Part shown: positions 46,667-58,537 of the stretch, in pieces
Layout: each line of letters begins with the position of its first letter
Position numbering within the stretch: position 1 is the first letter of the stretch
Assembly: GCA_002197995.1 (NCBI GenBank)
Contig: NGZR01000006.1
Span: 930,001 to 994,000, forward strand
DNA length: 64,000 nucleotides
Source of the DNA: Gaeumannomyces sp. JS-464
Lineage: Eukaryota; Ascomycota; Sordariomycetes; Magnaporthales; Magnaporthaceae
Reading direction: 5' to 3'
Program-made: the position numbers and the translations under genes
Notes under the pieces: generated by a model
The model's input: only the letters and a program-made list of their open reading frames with translations
The model's database searches: none
Told to the model about the DNA's origin: nothing

Positions 46667-48550
46667 ACGGTGATGCAGCAGAGGAAGATGCGGCAAGGGA
46701 AGATTTCCAAATCTCCTAGAGGGGCCCCAGGCTTCCTTTTTTTGCATTTTCCTACTGCAACGAGCCCACAACACGCAGTCCCGGGCCGTGTCGACCACAT
46801 AAGACTCTGCCGGAAGGCAAACAGAGCCGAAAATGCAGCTCGTCCGGCCCCGTTCCGCTGGCGCCCGAAATGACCGATGGGTCAGGCTCTTGATGGCCTG
46901 CAGTAGATGGCTCGCCCTGAGGAAAGCAGCGTGGTGACGCTTGCTCTCACGACGTCGCCGTTGGGATGATTCCCGTGGACCCTCGACCCATTCCAGCATG
47001 CTACTATTGAATGCAGAATTTGGCGGTGGTCCCATTGCACAGAAAGAGGAGGTTGTGTATGAGTATTGTGCCTGGATATTTTTCTCTTCCTTTCATCGAT
47101 ACCCCGACTTCCCCCACCAGCCTTCTGCTGTCGTTACAGCGTCAACGTAGTGTCTTCTTCAGACGCTTTTTCCTTTTGTTTCTTTGAATTGGACTCGTGC
47201 TGCTCCGAATGCAGACGGAAGAGGCGGAGATGGCAATACGAACACCTATTGATCAAGAGGAGGGAGGTAATGAGGAAGAGGGAAGAAGAAAAATCAAGAA
47301 AAAAACACGCCCAGCAAAGAGGTGGAATATTAGCTTGGTAGCGGGATAGCAAAGGCGCCCCCGGGATTTTGGCTCTGAAGCGGCCTGGGGTGACAAATAA
47401 TGCGATGAATTTCAATTTTTCTGAACCAACCCAAGATCTACAGAGATGTGTGTCTCTGGTTGAAGGATTTTCCACTACCGCGTTGCAAGCAAAGTCATCT
47501 TTGCGCACGCTCACGTTCCCGATGAAGGCACCTATCTCGTCTGCACACTGCGGTGTGTTCGCAACCGCATCAAAAGAATCAACGCTATTACGTGGATGTG
47601 ATGGATTTCTAGCCGAGTCCGCCATTGCGTTCTGGGACGCAGCTGAAAGCCGACAACAAACTTCCGTGCCTGAGGCGCGCCACCACCCAGAGAACTGGAT
47701 ACTCATCGCATGCTTCCTTTGAGTTTTGGTGTAAAGCAGGATTCTCTGTTCCTGGCCAGGGTGGAGCAGAAGATAAAAGAGAAGCGGGGAGGAAAAAGCG
47801 ACAGGCACGCAGACCTCTTCACTGTTTGGTGCCACGTTCTAAAAGCCAGCGGTAGAGAAGAGAAAAGGAGTCGAGAAGAAATAGTTGGGCATTTTTGTTT
47901 GCTATAATGAATGCCGCACAGTCGAGGGCGCCCTCGCATGAACAGGCGGTTAGGGCATGGCGGCCCCGATCGTCGAGGTGATCACACACAAAAGTGTCGC
48001 CTGGCAGAACCGCCATGTCTACCTAGGTAGGTAGGTAGGTATACACACGATGACCTGGATATGCGTGTCACCAAGGCAGCGCCGAGGGTGCAAAACAGAA
48101 GCCGTGGGGGGGGGGAAAAATCTCTTTGTTGTAAAAACACAAAACATCGAAGTGAAAGCCAATGCTTATATGCAGAAATTGTTTTCGAGGTTAGGCTAAA
48201 TTCTGTGAGCTTCACGTGGTAGTGAAAGCCGCCTAATCCGTCTCCACACGTTCTCGTGTGCGCCGGGGAAAACAGTCGGATTTAGAGTACAGAAGTGTTT
48301 GGGCGATGCTGCACGCACGGGGCGGCGAGCAAGTCGGAGGGTGTGCTGGTGTTGGCTGCTCACCGGTAGGACGCAGCATGGAAGGGGACTCTTGAGAGTG
48401 TTGAGTGTATACAAAGCCGGGCTGTGGCTAAATTGGATAGAAACATGACGAGGTGGCGGCGTCTTTTTTCTATCCAGAGTCATGCTATGCATAATTCACA
48501 GAAAAAGGTTACCTAAAACTCGCCGCCAGAATGTGACACGGTCCGTTTGG
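46667..48550. other. Convergent spacer, Red1-like / Sgf11-like
   Basis: 1.9 kb, long for a convergent pair, yet no frame has coding character. Holds an AG-rich stretch at ~47,220-47,310 and a CCTAGGTAGG microsatellite at 48019-48042. Confidence 0.5.
48019..48042. repeat. CTACCTAGGTAGGTAGG microsatellite
   Basis: Tandem GGTA units, intergenic; same motif family as the tract at 17493. Confidence 0.65.
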
Positions 48551-50023
48551 TTACGGCCTCGGGGGAGACGAGAGCGTTCCAGACGACTCGGATCCAGCGT
48601 CAGCGTCTTTGCCAACTGCTTTGGGCGGTTTTGCGACTGCCGCCACAGCACCCAACGTAGTCTTGGGCCCATTGAGCTTGAGTTTCTTTGCCGGAGACGG
48701 GATCTTGCTGGTCGACATCTTCTTCTTGGGAGGCACGATGGGCGTAGTCGACGTCGGGGCCGGTATTGTGGGCGGCGGCACCTGCGTCTCCTTGTGGCCG
48801 CCCTCCTTGGCGTCGGTGTCGTCGGGTTTGGATTCATTGGAAAGCAGCGAGCTCGTTTTGACCTTCTCCTTCTTGGGGCCCTTAGTCTTGATGATTACCT
48901 TCTTGGTCACGGCCGCCACGGCGGGGCTGGGCTTTAGCTTCTTCTTCTTTGGGTTCGCGTCCTCCTCGTCGTCGTCGCTATCCTTGTTGCTGTTGTTCTT
49001 GGCGCTGTTCTTAGAGCTGCCACTCTTCCCGTTCGCGTCGTCTGCGCCACCGGCCATCATTTCGTCGCCATCGCGCTTGCGCGGGCTGCTCGCGCGCGAA
49101 GCCGGGAGCGTGCCCTTCTGACTCGACGGTGGCGTTCCAGAGCCATCCCCGTTGCCGCCGTTCTTCATCTTCTCGGCCGCGGCCCGGCCGCGTTGCGCCC
49201 GCTGTTGCCGATGCACGAGCCCATGTGGTTGTTGAGGCGCGTCACCAGGATACAACGTTTGCATTTGCTGCACGTGGCCGAGGGGAAGGAGAGCACGTTC
49301 GGTGGTCTCGCGGCGGCGCCGCTCTTACCATCGCCACCCTCGCCTTGTGAGTCTCCATCCTTCTTCTCCATGTCTTTCTTCTTCTTGCCCCTGCCGGGAC
49401 CTGGCGGCACCCATGTCTGGCCGTAAATGTCAAAGCCGGGCTTCTCGATGTAGGGATGCTTCTTGCAGTAGATAATCGTCGGGTCCGGTTTCCTGGCGCC
49501 TTTTCCGTCGGTAGGGTAGAGCAGCCGCGGGAGATTGCAGCGCGGGCACAGTATGTCCTTGGTCGTCTTGAGCGGGTTGCCCTTCAGCAGCACCTTGCCG
49601 TGGTCGTAGATGGCCGCATCCGTCTCGACCAGCAGGTCGGGCCTCGTGTCGGTCGCGGAGGGATCGGCGTTGTCGGAAGCCAGCTTCTCTATGCGAATCG
49701 CGGCGGTCGTAGCCCTGGCCTGCTTCTCGTCGCGGTGGACCTTGAGGAGCAGGTCCGAGATGATGTTGTGGAGCATGTCGTCGAGCACCGAGTGTGCCTG
49801 CATCGATTGCGCGCGGGTGGCACATGGGCCATGGTGTGTCAGCCAACAAAGCAGCTACGGGTGTGGGCAGAGAGGCCGCGGTCGCTCCTAGGAGATTCAG
49901 CCTTGCTGAGGGCGCAGCACAAAAAAGATTCGTCTCGTGTTTGGCGCCCCAGCAGATAGATGTGGCGGGCCAGACGCATCCAAGAGGCCGCCAGATATCA
50001 CGGGGACTTACAAGCTTGTCCAT
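48551..50023 (-). CDS. Sgf11-like SAGA deubiquitinase-module subunit
   Basis: Two exons: 50023-50012 (MDKL), then 49797-48551 after a 214-bp GT-AG intron. The start of exon 2, HSVLDDMLHNIISDLLLKVHRDE, matches the Sgf11 N-terminal helix that packs in the DUB module. The zinc finger ATCSKCKRCILVTRLNNHMGSC, followed by GNSGRNAA, fits the Sgf11 C-x2-C...RL..H..C pattern (family knowledge). Between them is an extra metal-site-like block, DILCPRCNLPRLLYP ... YCKKHPYIEKPGFDIYG. The C-terminal half is Lys/Ser/Pro-rich and disordered, with repeated KK/KR patches likely to act as nuclear signals. One G is missing at ~49187 (RNAAGRAAAEKMKN needs GGGG). Could instead be another SAGA zinc-finger subunit; Sgf11 is my best fit. 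Confidence 0.65.
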
Positions 50024-51890
50024 GCTGCCGGCATCGTCCGGGCAACAATGATGCCGGCCTTGCCCGTGTTGCTTGGGGCGGCCATTTTCTGCGAGACGCG
50101 CAAGGCTGCCGCGGGTGGCTCAAGATTGTATACTCCCCGGCTGCCGTGGGTTCGTGTTTATTTTTCCGGGGACGTCGGGACCTAGGGAAGGAGTGGGATT
50201 GGCGTGTGAGCGTCGTGGGCCTGGTCAGACAAAAAGCGATTGCCTGGGCGTTTGCGGCGGCAGGTGTGAATGCGATATTGCGGTTTCGGGTTGCACACTG
50301 GGGCAAAAAGATGAAAGTGATTTTGACAGCGATGACGGCTGCGGCTCAGGGGGTCGGAGCCAGGAACTTCAGCGGAGCCGGGGGGCGAAGAAATCTCAGG
50401 TGCATTGAGCGAGCGCGTCGGATGCCGGCACAGCACGAGCCTTTTGCAGACTCCAGATCTCGACTCACTTTCGGCTCAGGCTCCGGGCAAGCACGGCCCA
50501 GCAAGACGGGGAGGAGTCGACCAAAAACAGGCCGGTATGAGGAAGACGAGAAGATTGTTTGCCGAGTTGCTTGGTCGCTTGATCAGGCATCAACAGCGAA
50601 TGCAGTGCTGATGGAAGGAAGCACGAGGCCAAACGGGATCAATTGGACATCAGCTCAGCTTCATCCCGACAAATTTCAGGGCAGTGATCCCAGCTGAGGT
50701 CACTATGCCCGGGCGCGGAGCAGGGGTGGAGAGCCAGGCCCCAACAGCGTAGGCGTGCCTAGGTAGGTAGCTGCCCCACATCCCCTGTTATCGTGCCCGG
50801 TGATAAGCTTGGCAGGCGGCAGAAAGCCCTGACCGCCCGAAAAATTACTGTCTGTAGTGGACAAGTGATGAATTCGGAAAGTCTGGATCCATGTTGCTCG
50901 GGCTCTCCGACGCCAGAAACCTGGGCAGTGTATTGTATTCTGTCCCGAGGAATCATATGTCGTCGTAGAACATGGCAACCAGCCAGGTGACGCTCCCGTC
51001 AATCTACCTTGAACTGCGGCCACCTGCCAGGCACCAGCAGAGTGGCCATTTTTACACACGATTTTCCTCATTTGTTCCCGTCTTAATCCTGGGCCGTGAA
51101 ACGCCCGATGGCTGCAGCGACTGACCGCAGCCGAGCGAGGTGATGACTGATCGCATTGGCTTCCAGATATTCCGTGCATGGAAACGGAAACTGTGGTGGA
51201 CTGCCTTTATAATCCACTTGCAATCACAACTCAAAATCCCCATGTCCACGGTGGCGTGGTCCAGTCAGACTGGCTGGCGGCTTTCCGCCTTGGCCACCAA
51301 ACCACGACATCGCGTGCTCTCCGCATCATGTAATTGACTTGCTTATGTTATTTTGCGCCGCGTTATTTTGGCCGCCACGCCGAATGGAGAGGGGCGACCT
51401 CAAACCCATTCCAGCCTCTCGGAATGAGACAGCAGCAGGGAGGGTCCGCCCGCCGCCCCCCTGGTTCTCTGCCCAAATCCGCATTGAATCGCATGCGATT
51501 GGGCTGGCGTCTCCCGTCTTTGGGAGCTCTCGCAACAGCCGGTGAGTCGCTGTAAAACAGGACGGCTGAGCCGCGAACAAAGAAAGATTGAAACAAAATC
51601 GCGGCCCCCGGAGGATTTCCCGATTCCTCGACCCTCTGTGATCGTTTTCAGTTGATGAAACCCGGGCCTCACGGTATCACAAAAAGCAACAAGTCGCCCG
51701 TTTCCAAGTTTCACCGCGGTCTCTAAAAACAGCTGTCATCCCGCCTTTTCCACTCTTCGTCGAGTGAGACGGACCAAACAAACACAGACAGATTTCGGGA
51801 ACCCCCAACCCCCAAAAGTACCTACCCCATTTTTCGCCTCGTTTGCCTTGCTTGTGCATACTCCTTCCTTCTGCAACCCCCCGCCTCGGC
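50024..51890. other. Divergent promoter, Sgf11-like / Naa50-like
   Basis: 1.9 kb, no supported gene. CCTAGGTAGGTAG lies at 50759-50771. The final ~200 bases before the ATG at 51891 are CT-rich. Confidence 0.5.
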
Positions 51891-53279
51891 ATGTCTTCCC
51901 GTGGTGGCGGCGGCGGCGGCGGCAGTCATCAGCCCTCCATCCTCTCATTCTTCCGGCCGAAAAACCAAGGGTTACCAGCCACGCAGCCACCGCCGGCAGG
52001 TAGCAGCAGCAGCAACAGCAAGAACATTGCGCACCCGCCGCCGCCGCCACCGCTCCCCCAACACCACCACCAACCCCCTCCACCCGCCGCCGCCCCAGGC
52101 CTGCCCGCCCGCCCGGACTCGGCAGCCGTGGCGGCGGCGGGCGCGGCGGCGGCGGCGGTCGCGGCCGTGTCGGGCCCGGAGTGCCGCGCACCCGCCTCGT
52201 GGGCGACGCCGCACCCGCAGGCGACGGTGGCGCCCGTGGCCGAGGCCCACGTAACGCCGCTGCGCCGCATCAACTCGCTGCTGCTGTGCGTCAACTACCC
52301 GGACTCCTTCTACGCCCGCGTCCTCGACCCGGCCGGGTCCGGGCTCTTCTCGCGCGTCATCCTCTGGTCCGACGACGGCGAGCCGCCAAAGGTCATCGGC
52401 TCCCTCATCGCCCGCCTCGAGCCCTCGCCCTTCACCACCACCAGCGACAACAGGCAACAGCAGCAGCAGCAGCAGCAGCACCCCGCAGCAGCGCAGATAC
52501 GCCCTCTACATCCAGTCCCTGACCCTCCTCTCCCCCTTCCGCTCCCTCGGCCTGGCGGCCGCCGCCCTGGACGCCGTCGTGGCGCACGCCGAGGCGATCA
52601 ACGCCCCCGGCGGCGCCGCGGTGGCCGCCGGCTGGCGCATCTCGGACCTGTTCGCCCACGTCTGGACCGACAACGAGGACGGCCTGCGCTGGTACGCCGC
52701 CCGCGGCTTCGCCCGCGCCGCCGGCGAGCCCGTCAAGGGCTACTACCTCAAGCTCCGCCCCGACACCGCCTGGGTCGTCCGCCGGCCCCTCGGCGGCGTT
52801 GCTGCTGCCATTGCGGCGGCAGCAGCAGCAGCAGCGGCACCACCACCACCCCCAGCTGCTGTGGGCCCTAGCGTGACTGCGGCAGCACCAGCACCAGCAC
52901 CAGCACCAGCACCAGCACCAGCCCGCCGCCCCTCCCCGCTATCAACCAAGACGCCCGCCCCCAGCGGATCCGCATCCGGCACCACGACGCCCGCGTCCGC
53001 CTCGGCCCTGTGCTTCCAGGACCGCCGCCCCGACATGGACTGGAACGACCTGCCGCCCGACGTCGTGGCCGCCGCCGCCGAGCGCGCTGCTGCTGCTGGT
53101 GCCGCCACCAGCAATGGGGGGCCGCACCAGGAGGAGGAGGCGGAGGTCGGCTGCTGGACGTCCCGGCGGGCGAGGACGGCGCCGGCGGGCCGTCGTCCCA
53201 CACGAGCTCGAGGAGCAGCTCGACGGCCCGCAAGAAGCGCAAGGACAGGTCGTACCCTGCCGCTGCGTTTGGGAGTTAA
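51891..53279 (+). CDS. Naa50-like GNAT N-terminal acetyltransferase with PIP-box-like N-terminus
   Basis: Predicted N-alpha-acetyltransferase. After a Gly run, residues 14-21 read QPSILSFF followed by RPK, a match to the PCNA-interacting consensus Q-x-x-I/L/M-x-x-F-F. A Pro/Ala-rich spacer follows. The GNAT domain resembles Naa50: VTPLRRINSLLLCVNYPDSFY, then ALYIQSLTLLSPFRSLGLAAAAL with the RxxGxA acetyl-CoA loop, then FAHVWTDNEDGLRWYAARGF and KGYYLKLRPDTAW. The tail is Ala/Pro-rich with a basic end (ARKKRKDRSYPAAAFGS). Two frame breaks: one base gained in the poly-Gln stretch ~52455-52500, and one lost at ~53140-53155; the stop at 53277 follows from the second. The GNAT family is clear. The Naa50 grouping is likely, and the PIP box is only a motif match. 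Confidence 0.75.
52885..52920 (+). repeat. Six GCACCA hexanucleotides (Ala-Pro repeat)
   Basis: Encodes six Ala-Pro pairs in the disordered tail of the Naa50-like protein. Confidence 0.85.
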
Positions 53280-54253
53280 GGGAGGGGTTTTTTTTTGTTT
53301 TTTTTTTCTGTCGTCGTTTTCCGTTCTTGTCTTCCGCCTTTGTCGTACTACCTTTACTACTATTGTCATTTGTCTTCATTTCGTCTGTCCATGTTTCTGC
53401 CCAGCGCTCCATGCTATTTGACTCTTCTTTGTGTCTTGTTTGTGTTTTGCATGCTGCTTCAAGACCCCAGATCATCATATCACACATGGACTGGATTACA
53501 AGGCACCAGCCACACTGTACCTTGATCTAGAATCGGGCTTGCGGCTTTTAGAGTTGAGACGCATCATAGAGAATAAAGCACGCCTTGTCTTTGAATCTGA
53601 CATCCGCTATGGAACTAGTACCTACCTGGTGTGTGTGTGTGGGATCTACCAAGGCCATGGAATATAATTCACTTACTCTCACCATCTTCACTCGTTCTGC
53701 TGCGGTGAGTGGTTTCGTTTCAACGTAGCTAGGATGTGCCTCTCTTCGTATCGTTTGCAAATGCGAGACGATCGTGAGATTCGACTGATAAAGCAAGGAG
53801 CTCCTGGGTTGGCACACATGATGCTATCGTGGGGAGCCCGAAATTTAATTTGCATTGACGATATAGAGGGAACTTATTTTGTGCAGAAAACGTCACCTAC
53901 AAATACCTCAATGGTAAGACCGTATACTGCATATCTATAGGGTACCCCACCGAGCAGGAGGTTATCAAGGTACAGCGATGATGTGGCGGACGGAAAGAGG
54001 TATATGTGATAGCTGCTGTAAGGCGCAGACAGGGGTACTCATAGGCCAAGAAGGGTTTGTAAAAGAAACGCTTCCATTAATATTCGTCAAAAACCTGGTT
54101 CCAAAAATGGTCTCCTCCCAGCTCAGCCCAGGCTGGCTACCTTGATTGCTCTGCCCCTGTATAGAGGCGCCTCCATTGTTCTCATAAGTTCCCATGACCC
54201 TTTTTCCCTAGCGCCAGATATGTACCTCCAAAAAGCAAACCCACACAAAACAC
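53280..54253. other. Convergent spacer, Naa50-like / glucokinase
   Basis: T-rich 3' flank at 53,285-53,450, a GT microsatellite at ~53,630-53,641, otherwise featureless. No gene seen. Confidence 0.55.
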
Positions 54254-55953
54254 TTAGGCCGTCGCGGCGGTCTGCTCCATGCCCTCTGCCACGAGCGCGA
54301 TGAGAGCGGCGCCGACTCCAGAGCCGTCCTCTGCCTTCTCGATCGTGATGCGATCCGCATTCTTCTCACCGACGCCGTCGATGGCCCTAAACGCCTCAAA
54401 AATCATGTGACGGAACCCAGGGTAGTATAGGACTAGGCTGCCGTCAACGCCCACGTCAATAGTGTCGCCCGCCGGGAGGTCGTTCAATTTGCCCGTCTGT
54501 AGCACGATGGCGGCGACGGCAATGGCGGCGAGACGGGCCGCGCGCCGGCCGACGGCACCAGCCACGGCCTTGAAGGCCTCAGCCTCCTCGAGTGTGCACT
54601 CAGAGACACCGATCTTCTTGATCTCGTCGCGCAGCGCGCCGAGGTCGCCCTTGGCCGCGACCGACAGGATGGCACTGTCCACGCCCCACTGCTTAAAGAT
54701 GGGGGCGGTGGACTCGATGGTTGCTGTTGAGAACAGCAACCCCTTGCCGCTCTTGTGCATGTCCAGGATGGCCAAGCGAAGAATCTCGCCCAAGAACATG
54801 CCCGAGACGCGCTTCTCAAACATCTGGACGCCGGGGTTATTGCTGTCCTTGTCGAGTTGCTTGTCGTACGGGGTGTTGGGTAGGACGTTCAGCTGGTTGT
54901 CGAACGAGCCCCACTCTGCGTTGATGATCATGCCGCCGGTAGAGCTGTCATACTGGCCCTTGAGCGGCTTCTTCACATTGGAAAGCTTCTCAATGTAGGC
55001 GCCGTTGGTGCCGGTGCCGAAGATGGCACCGAGGACAGCGCCCTTGTCGCCTGGCGAGAGGTAGGAGCGGGCCATGAGGGTGCCGACCGTGTCGTTGACC
55101 AGGGCAGCCACCTTGACGGGCAGGTGCAGCTTGTCGATCTCGTCCTGCAGAAGAGCGCAGACATCCTTGCCAACAGCGTCGGGGATGTCGAATCCCTTTG
55201 TCCACCGGATCAGATAGCCCTTGTTAATGCCTATCTGGTCGACGGGGAAGCTGAAGGTGAAGCCCAGGCGGTAGACCTCCTCGTTACGGAAGCCCTCCTC
55301 GGCGCTCCTGGTCATGCGCCTGCGGACCTGCTTCTCGAAGTGGTCCTTGTGGTGCTCCTGCAGGAACAGCTCGATCTGCTTCGCAAGGAAGGCGAAGAGG
55401 TCCTCTGCCTTCGGGGCGGTCATGAGGTGCTTGGGGATAGCCACTGGCGTCGAGGTGAGCTCAAACGTGTTGTCGCCCTTGAGGAGGACCGAGCACACCC
55501 TGAAGTTGGTGCCACCGAGATCGACGGCCATGTACAGTCCCTTAGGCGGACACGGGAGTTAGCTCGGGCGCTCGCAAGTGGAGGTGGGCTAGCGCATTCG
55601 CAACATCACAAACGTACCTTTTCGGTGCCCTTGGGACCGCGGTGACGTAGGTGGGGATCTGGCTGAGACTGGTTCCATCCTTCTTCAGTCCCTCGTCTGA
55701 ATTGATGAAAGCTGTCAGCAACCTAAAATCCCAAACCTAGCTGGTGCGCGGCTCTTGGCGCATGGGCCCCGGGACGAGACCAGAAAAACGGTGGGCACGC
55801 GGAGGAACGCATGGCCAGGGCTGGGCCAGGGCTGGGCCAGGGCAGGCAGAGCTTACCCATCTGACGCAGGAACTCTTTGACGCCCGTGTTCAGGTCGGCG
55901 TCCGAGAGGTCGAACGAGCCGACTATGCGCTTGGTCTCCTCAGCGAGAGCCAT
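54254..55953 (-). CDS. Glucokinase (fungal Glk/GlkA type)
   Basis: Phosphorylates glucose to glucose-6-phosphate in the cytosol, the first step of glycolysis. Exons: 55953-55857, 55696-55618 and 55540-54254, with introns 55697-55856 and 55541-55617. N-terminus MALAEETKRIVGSFDLSD, then DEGLKKDGTSLSQIPTYVTAV. Kinase motifs: phosphate loop VDLGGTNFRVC, sugar-binding LGFTFSFPVDQ and LIRWTKGFDIPDAVGKDV, catalytic Asp in VAALVNDTVGTL, second phosphate region IFGTGTNGAYIE and WGSFD. The spacing and the INKGYLIRWTKGF block resemble glucokinases more than hexokinase PII. One C is missing in exon 2 at ~55630 (PKGTEKGLYMAVD needs CCC): exons 1+2 total 176 bases where 177 are needed. Length ~490 residues is normal. 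Confidence 0.92.
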
Positions 55954-56711
55954 TGTGAGCGGCCGTGAGGTCGGGGGATGTGTTGGGAATGGTTTGTTTT
56001 CGCAAACGGGTTCTGGCTCCGAAAGGCGAACGTGGACAGCAGGCGAGTGGGCTGCGCGGAGGAAGGAGTGGCCCTCTAATATAGACGAGTACTGGAGCTT
56101 GGCGTCGCGTGGTAGCACCAGCTGGAGACCCTGGCGACGGGAAGGAGAGCCCGTTGGTCAGCACCCAAGGCTTGGGGGAATGCACACATGCGAAGCCAAG
56201 GAAGGAGGGGCAACAAGACGCGCACGAGACGGGTCAGGACATGCGCGAGGAAGGAGACAATGGTGCAGGAAAAAAAAAAGAAAAAAAAAAGAGCACGTCA
56301 AAGAAAAGGCTGAGGCAATTGAGGCACTTGAGGGATTGGGCACATGACGTCTACAGCAAGGTACGTAGGCTGCAAAACATCAAGGCCAAGCGGGCCCTGG
56401 TGTGCTCATGGATGGGGATTGAGGGGTAACTGGTGATGGGTGAGCCCGCCGTGGTGGGATTTGTGGTCGTGTGCGGGGCAGGAAAAACCCAACCACAGCG
56501 CGGTCCAGCTCACCCAAATGTGCTTACTCGGCCACTCCCAAGATTTTGGGAAGCATGCCGCGCGTGTGCAGGTGACGAGCAAGAGGGGCACCCCAGGAGG
56601 GCGGATGGGCTGACTGAGAACTGACAGCCCGAGAGGATGCAGAGCCGGGGCAGGGGTGCCAGAAGGGAGGGAAAAATGCGGGAAGATTCGTCAAAAAATC
56701 GAGAGACTTAC
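55954..56711. other. Glucokinase upstream region
   Basis: Promoter and leader of glucokinase; a mixed A-run at 56,270-56,290. Any downstream exon of the candidate small membrane protein at 56712 would have to lie here, but I cannot identify one. Confidence 0.45.
56075..56084 (-). promoter_or_regulatory. TATA-like element of glucokinase (tentative)
   Basis: Minus-strand TCTATATTAG about 125 bases before the ATG. Sequence match only. Confidence 0.3.
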
Positions 56712-56999
56712 TAAGGCGAGCAGGAGGAAGACCAGCGAGACGATTCGCAGGAGATTGAGCGGCTGCTTGCCCCGGCTGCTGCTGCTCCTGGATTCCTGGT
56801 CGTCCGCGTCCTTGTCGACGGCGGCGGCCGCGAGGGTTTTATGGCGCCCGCGCGCCTCGTCTCCTCCCTCGTTTTGTTGCTTCCGAACTCTCCCCTCCAC
56901 CCCCTCCTGCAGGCTGGCGCCTCTTTGCCCTCTACCGGGGCCACCACTGCGCGAATTTCCTCCCGAGTTAGAAGGACCTCCTGCAGGAGATGGCGGCAT
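56712..56999 (-). CDS. Candidate small single-pass membrane protein, first exon (hypothetical)
   Basis: From the ATG at 56999: MPPSPAGGPSNSGG..., a hydrophilic Gly/Ser/Arg-rich segment, an Ala/Asp stretch, then LNLLRIVSLVFLLLALVS, a probable membrane helix. Codons are GC-ending, as in neighbouring genes. A perfect donor GTAAGT follows the helix at 56711, so this may be exon 1 of a spliced gene. Without splicing the frame stops at 56691 after SLSIF, giving a 102-residue tail-anchored protein. No family recognised; could be spurious. Confidence 0.35.
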
Positions 57000-58537
57000 G
57001 GCTATATCGAGAATGCGCCGCGGGGCAGCAGGCTCTGCCTGGGTGGCTGCACTCAATTTTCTTTTGGTGGATGGCCTTCGGCTCCGTCGGCGCGAATGGC
57101 CACCAAAGTGCGGGCCTTCGCCGGTTCGACTGCGGAGCTGCTCGCCGGAAGGTTTGCGCCTGGGACGTTGCAGGAAATTGGCAGGTCGCGTGCTGCCCAG
57201 CCGTAATCGCCCGTCGAGTCGTCTCAGTGGCAGATGACTGCGAACCCCAACCGCCAGGACTTGGAGAGAGAGGCAAGCGATGTAAGTAAGCACCCGACTA
57301 AGGCTGGACCGACTGGCTGATCGTTCCACCCGCGAGAGCGAAATGAATTGCCCCAGGCTCTTTGTGACAGGGAAGGCGCCGGTCCCTCAATGGTATGATG
57401 TTGTCGGACAAGTCGAGGGCGGCGGGGAGTGTGCGGCGCCAGCTCCCGTGATCGGATGGGTGAGCAGTTACTCCAGGCTTTTCTGCACGGTGACGCAACA
57501 AGCGCGCGCGAGGGAATAATAGGGGCCCCGAGGAGCGTCGTCGAGAGGATGGAATGCACAGCGAAGAGAAAGACGTTGGTCTATCCGTAGCTCTGTCTGG
57601 CGTCTATTACAGGAACCGAGAGAGAGAGAGGAGTTGTTATCTGCCCCAGTCTCCCTCTCCGTGGAGGGTCTCCTCTTTCGCGCCCGGGGTCACTCTTGTC
57701 TCCTGAAACCCAGCCGTGGTCGGACGAGAGCACCACCGGCGGTAGACGACGCGGGTTGGAGGCGCACGTACGATCGGAAAACAAGGGGTATCACGGCGCG
57801 TCACAAGGGAGGATGGGAAGAGCAGAAGACCGTGCTCCAACTGAACAAACAGCACAGGAACAAGAAACAAAACACATCGGGGGGTTCGATCGAGACGGGC
57901 ATTCAAAATTAAATCGTGGCTCCTCTTCCTTCCCCTTCCCCGATCCTGGGAACCGTTGGGGAAATCTGGAGATGGTCAATCTAACCAGTCCCATCAGAGA
58001 GCTCCCGCGAACGGGATTGGCCGCCGTTGGGGGTCAGATCAGGGGGCCCCTGACGCTGTGGGGGCGGACAATCAAGCGATGTCATGTGTGCTTCAGCGGT
58101 GTGATCAGTGCGCAGCCTCTTGGAGGGACGGGATTGACGGCTGGCGTCTTTCAACGGCTCCGCGCAACGTCCCAACTGGCCAAAGCTTAGCTTGTCGTGA
58201 TGGGAAATAAGGGATAGATTATTATACCATACGTGTAAGTGCTTTATAGGGACCCCATTCCCCTGGGTTTGATTTGAGCCTCTCGATTGTCCTCCATCTC
58301 TATCTAATCCGATCAATGTGGTGTGGTGGGCAGCACTCGCAGAGGCCTGCAGCCGATCCACCTTCGATTCAAACACCGTCCTCCAAACCAGCGGTCAGAC
58401 CACAAGCCCTAACCCAGCGTTGACAAATTGTTTCTCCCACGTGGCGTACCACGTATTCGCCCTTCCGAATCTTGCCGGCTACCCCGGGGGGTCCGCTGGC
58501 GACGAGCAGGACATGAGACCGTGCCGTTGTCGTGCTT
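57000..58537. other. Intergenic, upstream of candidate ORF / MFSD5 3' side
   Basis: No gene supported. A GA repeat lies at ~57,608-57,622. The rest is mixed sequence with overlapping short frames. Confidence 0.5.

Noticed and set aside
52080..52160. GGC/GCG repeats as a structured RNA
   Set aside because: They encode the Ala/Pro/Gly-rich linker of the Naa50-like protein in frame.
57880..57910. GGTTCGATC as a tRNA T-arm
   Set aside because: No pairing stem, D-arm or acceptor stem around it.
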